Assembly: GCA_021234155.1 (NCBI GenBank)
Contig: JAJEKV010000031.1
Span: 6,712,748-6,776,747, forward strand
Direction: 5' to 3'
Length of the DNA: 64,000 bases
Source of the DNA: Isoetes taiwanensis
Taxonomy: Eukaryota > Streptophyta > Lycopodiopsida > Isoetales > Isoetaceae
The translations under genes were made by a program, and so were the position numbers. Below the pieces are notes generated by a model. The model was not told the DNA's origin. It made no database searches and saw only the letters and a list, made by a program, of their open reading frames with translations. The first letter of the stretch is position 1; every line of letters begins with the position of its first letter. Positions 57,862 to 64,000 of this stretch are shown here, piece after piece.

Positions 57862-58577
57862 AGGAGGCGCTTGGGTTCAGAAGACTCAAGGATGGAAAAG
57901 CAGAGTCAGATCCAGCGGCGATGGCGGGCGGCGGCTCTGGCGGTCGAAGGCGCTGAAGGCGAGGCAAAAATGAGATGACAAAAAGAAATTTCTAACGGCC
58001 AGATAACTTTTGAAATTTTAAAAATTTTCCTATTAACTTTTAAATTTTTATTATTATAAAACAATTATACGGCGAAAATACGCGAGGCATACGGTCGGGC
58101 GCCGGCTGCATTATACGTGCTCCCGCCTCGACTGGGGGTCGTCGAAAAGCAAGCGGCGCCCGGGTTGACCTAGCGGCCCGCGTTGACTCCCGTCTGACCG
58201 GTCGGGCGCCGACTGCATTTTCGGCTCTCCCACTATGACCGCAGGACGACAAAAAGCAAGCGGCGCCCGAGTTGGTTTTTGGGCCTTCCCTTGGCCATTT
58301 TTCGCCTGGAGACGTCCGTTCTAGGGTAATTTGAGTATGTCCGATCCAATGGACGCACCTTCCCCGTCATTTGAGCTACCTATTGACATTTACAATTCTT
58401 CCAACCTTGGGCTCTCCTGTCGCCCTATCCTCCTTAGAACTATAATTTTCTTAACTTAACCTAACACCGAACCAAACATCAAAGAGGACTAACAACATAT
58501 CGACTTAGCCTCTTCCTAACTACCGTACTAAGAGTTAGTGTGTGGCCAGTGCTATGATTTCGACCAACCGAAATCAC
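57862..58577 (-). mobile_element. Gypsy 5' leader, right arm
   Basis: Mirror copy of 56,470-57,185 with a few substitutions (for example CTGGATC for CCGGATC near 57,920). It connects the right primer site to the gag ATG with about 60 bp of additional leader at 57,802-57,861 that the left arm lacks. Confidence 0.8.
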
Positions 58578-58590
58578 GGCTCTGATACCA
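58578..58590 (-). other. tRNA-Met primer binding site (right arm)
   Basis: The reverse complement of TGGTATCAGAGCC sits directly beyond the right LTR, so that LTR also acts as a 5' LTR reading toward the palindrome centre. Confidence 0.92.
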
Positions 58591-58591
58591 C

Positions 58592-60726
58592 TGTGACGCT
58601 CCCTGAATATATACGACCTCTGATCGTATACATACGGGGACTTTCCCCTCCCATGGCGACCATCTCGCCATGAGCAGGGCCCTCCATCTGAACCGGGCCG
58701 TCTACGTGGAGACGCTCGGGTGAAGGACACGGAGGGGTCATTCGGCCCACGCCTTCGATGGGCGCCTACGTCGCGGAAGCATGAATACAAGGGTTAGCAC
58801 ACATCATAAATCATAAATCATATACAAATAGCCACCACGAAGGGTGGCGCATCCATCCAAATACCAACGACAAAGAATATGCATCTAGCTAAGAAAACAC
58901 CCAAACACCCAGGTTCTACCCCGGCTTTGACTCTAGTGGGGGAACGACTGATGGCTGGGTCTCAGGGAATCAGCAGACCGAGTCTTGGCATGGCGTTGGC
59001 TGGCATAGAACATCGGCTAGGGTTGTCCACTCCATCCGCCCCCCCGCAATAACACTTTGCGCATGGGTTGATTCACGCTTATGGTTTCTCGCTTATAGCC
59101 TTCCGGAGACGCAGCCTCAAGGTATCACCCTTTGAGGCTACTCCAGGTTCATGACACCTGGTCCGATGAGGCAGGTTGGGGAGGCGTCCCCTTCCAGGAT
59201 CACAGTGGTTCCATGGGTGAGCTAGAGAACACGTGCCGCATCAGCGACCCCCGCATCCGTACCCAACTTACTCACCCTAATTCTACTCAAAGTGCATGGT
59301 GCCCCATACGGGTCACACCACTACACCCGTGGAGTGTCGCACCCATACCCGCCCCTCCACGCGGACCGCCATCGCCTAGCCCATCAGGAGTCTCGTGAGC
59401 CTTTATGCTCATGCAAGACCCCACCCCCTACTTCACCACTGCGTCCCTTGTCTGGTGCTAAGCCAGACCATAGCGCCTATGACCCGGTGGGTTCTTGTGC
59501 ACAGGCCGAATCTAGTAGGGTGCTAAAGGAGTCACTAGGAGCATTCTATACTCAAGTTCAGAGGTCTCTACCCCCCTGTTAACCCCCGTTTACTGGAATT
59601 ACTAAGCTAACTCATAGAGACATCGATCATTCCATACATTAGGGTTTTTTTGAGATTAAAAAAGGGCCTTCAAAACATGCCAACTAAGCCAAATGAAGAT
59701 AAATGAACAACCAATTAGAAATCGAGTTCGATTTGGGTCGGTCCAAAAAAAAATCGTATATAACTAACTCACTGGATCACATTTTCTAGTATAACTGTTG
59801 ATAGAAAAATCCAAATGAGCTCTTGTTTAGTGCAATAGATAGATCTCGTTGAGATCTTTCCAACCTTACGTGCTTTGCACATATTTTAACCACTTATGAT
59901 TGTCAAAACTCCAAAAAATATGGTTTTTACCATGTTTTTACTATCCTAGAGGGCTAAAAGATATGCAAACCACCCAAGGTTAGAAAGGTCTCAATGAGAT
60001 CTATCTATTGCACCAAACAAGACCTCATTTGGACTTTTCTATCAACACTTATGCTAGAAAATGTGATTCAGTGAGTTAGTTATAACTGTTTTGCTGACTG
60101 GATTACCAGTTTTGTTTTCTGATTGGTAGTTCATATAACTTAGTCAGCAGTTCTTAGAAGGCCCTTTTATGATCTCAAAAAATTCCTAATGACAAAGCAT
60201 CATTCATCATTGAAGAGTATTCCTAATTACCAGAGAAGGGTTAATCTTAACTAACCTAGTCAGAGAAGAACACCAAAATATGATTCTACAATTTGCAAGT
60301 TAAGCTACCACTGACCAGTGTTTCGACTGGAGCCGTTGTCAAGAGGCGCCTCCATGGCTGTACCGGGGTAACAGCAGCAACGAAAGGGTGTTTGGCGATC
60401 TGGGGACGAACAGCAACGGTTTCCTGAGCGCTCAGCTGCTCCTGGCTCCTTGCTGGGTCGAAATTGGGCTGATATGAGGACGGCGCCTCCCTTTGGTGGC
60501 CTAGTTTAGTAACCCTCATGCTGGCCACCCGGGTTGGCGCCTCCCCACTATGAATTGACCTAATCACATGTCTTTGGATAATTATCCTTTATAATTTGGT
60601 TAACATAGCTAAATAAATCCATTGTGGCCAACCCCCCTAGGTTAACATACCCTAGGTGGCGCACCTATACTAGGTGACGTGTCAATATATTTATACGTAT
60701 ACCGTATAAATACTTGGAACGTCACA
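58592..60726 (-). mobile_element. Gypsy LTR, right arm (minus orientation), shared by two element bodies
   Basis: This 2,135-bp LTR starts TGTGACG at 60,726 and ends CGTCACA at 58,592 (minus strand). Removing the 555-bp MITE at 59,637-60,191 leaves about 1,580 bp, matching the left LTR. Upstream of it (minus sense) are a polypurine tract and pol, so it is the 3' LTR of that element. Downstream are a primer site, leader and gag, so it is also a 5' LTR. Confidence 0.9.
59637..60191. mobile_element. 555-bp fold-back MITE inserted in the right LTR
   Basis: Ends CATTAGG...CCTAATG are inverse copies, and the arms remain complementary for roughly 200 bp (shared blocks TTTTTTGAGAT, AAAGGGCCTTC, AACTCACTG, GATCTATCTATTGCAC). 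The left LTR lacks it, giving an empty site for comparison (CCATAACAAAG there). No gene. Confidence 0.85.
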
Positions 60727-60739
60727 TTCTCCCCTTCTT
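60727..60739 (-). other. Polypurine tract of the gypsy element
   Basis: On the minus strand AAGAAGGGGAGAA abuts the LTR start TGTGACG directly. This primes plus-strand DNA synthesis and fixes the LTR 5' boundary. Confidence 0.85.
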
Positions 60740-61364
60740 AGAATTAATGCTGTTCTCAGCATTGAAGTTAAATACAGTTATAGAAGTGAATGTATAGTTA
60801 TATTGTTACACATCTTTTAGATTTCCGAAGGTAATATATATATATATATAATATAAATATGCAAAGCTTAAAAGAGTTCAAGCACCGAGATGCATTTCAC
60901 ATGCTTATGAAAACCATAAAGTCCAAGGACCGAAGTCCAATACTACATCAGAGTAGAGTAAAACAAGGCATGTAGCCAATTCAAAACTGAAGAGTTTGGG
61001 TCATCAGCAACCCTCTATACATGGGCAGGGCACGTACTGCTTACTGGCCTGCACATGTGAATAAATTAGCATATAGATAGTATAAGAAGGTTGTGGTTGA
61101 AGGGGCCACCCCCTATATATGAACAAAAAAAGAAAGTTAATTACAAAAGGAGCTATCATGCTTAAGGTTAGGAATAGGGAATGGTCAAGTTCCCATTGTA
61201 GTGAAGATGGAGACGGCTTGTTAACTATATGTTTTTCAAGCGGTTCGCGGTCATGGCAACATTGTCAATACACCACGTCCTAGGGAACACAAAGGTGATC
61301 CCATCATTGGTAACTATTATCAACTATAATGCATCTACCCCTGTTGTGCATACTTCCCGGCAGA
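60740..61364. other. 3' non-coding region of the gypsy element
   Basis: Between the pol stop and the polypurine tract lies about 620 bp with an (AT)n run at about 60,835-60,850 and no coding frame. Confidence 0.6.
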
Positions 61365-64000
61365 TCAAGCCTTCGCACTTACCACCGGAAGCGGGGTTGA
61401 TAGCGTCGTTGATGGTGCAGCCCTGAGATTCCCGCATAAAGTCCGGATAGTGAGGTCTATCTTCATTACCCACGTAGCATCCTCAACTGGTAATTGTTTC
61501 CACTTAACCAAGTATTGCAACATTTGAGTCCTTCTGGTTTGCTTGTAAGCTCGATCAAGAAGAGCTTCAGGGACTATTTCAAGTTGCTCCTCCGTCATTT
61601 CTAGGAGGGTTGGGGAATCCAAAACCTCCTCCGGATCAGGGGTATGTTGTTTCAGAAGACTCACGTGAAAAACTTTGTGGATCTTTAACCGGGGTGGTAA
61701 ATCCAAACGGTATGCCTGTTCCCCAACACGCTCAATAATTTTGAACGGTCCAGCCCATCTGGGTGCTAACTTTTTGCAGTTGCCAATCTTAAGTTTGGCT
61801 TGCTTCACCTTAATCTTAAGCCAAACTGATTCACCCACTTGGAACATGCGTGGGGTTCTGTGTTTGTCAGCTACACTCTTCTGACGACTGCGTGCAGCTA
61901 TTAAATAACCACGAACTTCCTCGACCAGCGCTTGCATCTCCAAGAGAAGTTTTTGAGAAACCTCCACCTTAGAAACGGGGTTATGCCATGTGTCTGGAGT
62001 AAGACATTGATAACCATAATTTATCATAAAGGGAGACATTCTGGAGGATTCCTGCTTCATGCTGTTATAAGCAAACTCAACCAGATAAATATAGTCAGCC
62101 CATTGTGATTGCTTACTCCACACATAATTCCTCAGCATATCTTCTATAATGCGATTGGTGCGCTCGGTCTGGCCATCCGTTTGAGGATGATATGCGGTGC
62201 TCATAGCAAGCTTGGTCTGAATGGTGGCAAAGAAATCCTTCCAGAATGCACTCACAAATTTGGGATCCCTATCCGACACAATTACCCGTGGCATTCCATG
62301 TAATCTGAAGATTTCCTTGGCAAATAGCAGAGCGGTATCGAAGGCTGTGTCGGTGGTACGACATGGCAAGAAATGAGCCATTTTCGACAATTTGTCGACC
62401 ACCACCATCAATGCATCATACCCACGGAGAGTTCTTGGGAGACCCACAATGAAATCCATGGTTATCACTTCCCACTTAGCGTTGGGCACATCCAGAGGTT
62501 GTAACTCACCTGGGATCCTTAACTGTTCCGCTTTAGTCTGCTGGCATATCTGACACTGCCTAATGTATCTGGCAATGTCCTTCTTCATAGAAGGCCAAAA
62601 ATAGCTGGAGCGAATCTTAAAGTAGGTTTTCATAAAACCTGCATGTCCAGCTATAGGGCTATTGTGTGTGTCGTGAAGAATAAGTTTCCGTACTCCTGAA
62701 GTCCCTGGCACACACAACTTATCCTTGTGATATAATAAGTTGCCCTCCTTCTTATAGGCACGATAAGCGTCGCGTTCGGCATCTGTGCGAGCTTCCTTAG
62801 TCAAACTATCCCAAATGTCACAGAACTCCGGATCTGTGGCCAAGGTCTGCTCTATCTGTTTGCCAAACTCACTGGTGAGCGTAGAAATGGCATTACAATG
62901 GGTTCGGGTTACCAAGGGATGGCGTGACAATGCATCCGCAACCACATTGTGCTTGCCAGGTTTATACATAATCTCAAAATCATACTCCTCTAAGAATTCC
63001 ATCCATCTTCTTTGACAGAGATTGAGATTTGGCTGGGTGAATAAATAGCGGAGACTTTGATGATCCGTATCTAACTGGAATCTTCTGCCAAGAAGGTAGT
63101 GTCTCCATATTCGCAGAGCACGAACAACGGCTAACAATTCCTGGTCATGGGTAGGATATCGCTGCTCTGTCTCATTCATTTTCTTGGAGTCATAAGCAAT
63201 AACCTTTCCCTCCTGCATTAGGACTCCACCGGTGGCAATTTTACTGGCATCCGTTGCCACTAGTTTGTCCTGCTCAGGATCGGGTAACGTGAGAACTGGT
63301 GCAGATGTTAAGGCATCCTTAAGCTGTTGGAAACTCTCTTGAACTTTCGTCTTCCAGTGCTGTATCCAGTCTTTCACCTTCTCTTGCCTGGTAAGATTTG
63401 TAAGAGGAGCTGCAATCTTCGCGAAATCCTTTACAAATTTCCGGTAGTATCCTGCTAATCCCAAGAAGCTGCGGACTTCGGAAACATTCTCCGGAATAGG
63501 CCATCCCCTTACGGCCTCTATCTTTGTCGGGTCAGTAGCAATCCCCTCTGCCGAAATGATATGGCCCAAATAATCAACCTTTGGGGTGGCAAACTTGCAC
63601 TTAGAGAACTTGGCATAGAGCTGATGACGCCGTAACTTTTGCAGGGCCAATCTAAGATGTTGCTCATGCTCCTCCAGGGTCTTACTGTAGATGAGAATGT
63701 CGTCGAAGAAAATAACGACAAAGTCATCCAAACACTGTCGGAAGACATCATTCATTAAACGCATGAAAGTTGCTGGGGCATTAGTTAATCCAAAAGGCAT
63801 AACTGTAAATTCATAATGCCCATACCTAGTGCGAAAAGCTGATTTATGGATGTCCTCCTCCTTTATTCTTATCTGATGGTATCCTGAGCGTAGATCAATC
63901 TTTGAGAAATGCTTAGCCCCTTGTAACTGATCCATTAGGTCATCCGCTCTAGGCAGAGCATAGCGATTCTTGATGGTATGTTTGTTGAGTTGTCGATAAT
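61365..64000 (-). CDS. Ty3/gypsy chromovirus pol: RT, RNase H, integrase, chromodomain (5' partial)
   Basis: The frame is open from the right window edge to the stop at 61,365, with no break; the ATG at 63,935 is internal. Order: RT ([43 protein letters not shown] as the catalytic FxDD), RNase H ([28 protein letters not shown]), integrase zinc finger ([21 protein letters not shown]), and DDE core ([27 protein letters not shown]). Next come the GPY/F module ([14 protein letters not shown]) and a chromodomain ([18 protein letters not shown]). Chromodomains direct insertion to particular chromatin. The short tail after the chromodomain is basic and Ser/Thr-rich. The intact frame and near-identical LTRs point to a recently active element. 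Gag and protease would lie to the right of the window. Confidence 0.96.
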   Translation of the reverse strand, partial: YRQLNKHTIKNRYALPRADDLMDQLQGAKHFSKIDLRSGYHQIRIKEEDIHKSAFRTRYGHYEFTVMPFGLTNAPATFMRLMNDVFRQCLDDFVVIFFDDILIYSKTLEEHEQHLRLALQKLRRHQLYAKFSKCKFATPKVDYLGHIISAEGIATDPTKIEAVRGWPIPENVSEVRSFLGLAGYYRKFVKDFAKIAAPLTNLTRQEKVKDWIQHWKTKVQESFQQLKDALTSAPVLTLPDPEQDKLVATDASKIATGGVLMQEGKVIAYDSKKMNETEQRYPTHDQELLAVVRALRIWRHYLLGRRFQLDTDHQSLRYLFTQPNLNLCQRRWMEFLEEYDFEIMYKPGKHNVVADALSRHPLVTRTHCNAISTLTSEFGKQIEQTLATDPEFCDIWDSLTKEARTDAERDAYRAYKKEGNLLYHKDKLCVPGTSGVRKLILHDTHNSPIAGHAGFMKTYFKIRSSYFWPSMKKDIARYIRQCQICQQTKAEQLRIPGELQPLDVPNAKWEVITMDFIVGLPRTLRGYDALMVVVDKLSKMAHFLPCRTTDTAFDTALLFAKEIFRLHGMPRVIVSDRDPKFVSAFWKDFFATIQTKLAMSTAYHPQTDGQTERTNRIIEDMLRNYVWSKQSQWADYIYLVEFAYNSMKQESSRMSPFMINYGYQCLTPDTWHNPVSKVEVSQKLLLEMQALVEEVRGYLIAARSRQKSVADKHRTPRMFQVGESVWLKIKVKQAKLKIGNCKKLAPRWAGPFKIIERVGEQAYRLDLPPRLKIHKVFHVSLLKQHTPDPEEVLDSPTLLEMTEEQLEIVPEALLDRAYKQTRRTQMLQYLVKWKQLPVEDATWVMKIDLTIRTLCGNLRAAPSTTLSTPLPVVSAKA

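Overview
The window is nuclear DNA of a land plant. It has spliced genes with GT-AG introns, plant-type Ty1/copia and Ty3/gypsy retrotransposons, L1-like LINEs, PIF/Harbinger elements and PPR-protein debris. Two recognisable plant host genes are present, and both are cut by the window or by insertions. The heavy load of old, nested transposons around few exons, with retrocopied PPR fragments, fits a large fern-type genome. A fern is my inference, not something the sequence proves.

Layout. 1-2513 (-): a four-exon type II membrane glycosyltransferase of family GT4, with its 3' end outside the window. 3.6-6.0 kb (+): a decayed element with a HUH-endonuclease (Rep-like) signature, followed by ORF remnants and a cluster of very regular hairpins. 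8-13 kb: a small inverted-repeat element, a gypsy scrap and a dead Harbinger transposase. 13.1-19.1 kb: an L1-like LINE split by a younger retro-insertion, a PPR scrap, a broken DUF7869-like gene and a 5'-truncated LINE. 20.4-21.3 kb: three consecutive hairpin or fold-back structures. 22.5-24.6 kb: a 2-kb element with perfect 39-bp terminal inverted repeats that carries an 18-unit, roughly 29-bp palindromic tandem array. 24.6-32 kb: no convincing gene, but a 456-bp MITE with 115-bp perfect arms, a copia gag scrap and a 3 x 208-bp tandem repeat. 32.2-35.6 kb and 42.0-42.6 kb: three copies of one LINE family; one copy joins a coiled-coil ORF directly to the LINE C-terminus and sits behind a minisatellite. 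36.1-38.8 kb: a frameshifted copia polyprotein. 40-41.3 kb: one orphan exon and a PPR pseudogene. 43.7-45.2 kb: a complete Harbinger-type element whose only ORF is a SANT/Myb-like protein.

51.2-53.0 kb (+): three exons of a MATH-BTB (BPM-type) Cullin3 adaptor gene. Its next exon is not found before the window end, and the expected intron is filled with LTR retrotransposon DNA. First comes a 589-bp LTR with a tRNA-Met primer site. Then comes a 5.8-kb palindrome made of two head-to-head gypsy LTR/primer-site/leader arms (54.9-60.7 kb). The right-hand LTR of that palindrome also serves as the 3' LTR of a chromodomain gypsy element whose intact pol reading frame runs off the right edge.

The genes do not form an operon or pathway. 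The two host genes are independent and the rest is transposon biology. The observations most worth following are the HUH/Rep-like remnant with its hairpin cluster, the palindromic tandem array inside the 39-bp TIR element, the head-to-head LTR palindrome, the LINE deletion derivative with a conserved 3' stem-loop, and the single hairpin at 20.5 kb that has the shape of a small-RNA precursor. All family names come from motif recognition by eye; no search was run.
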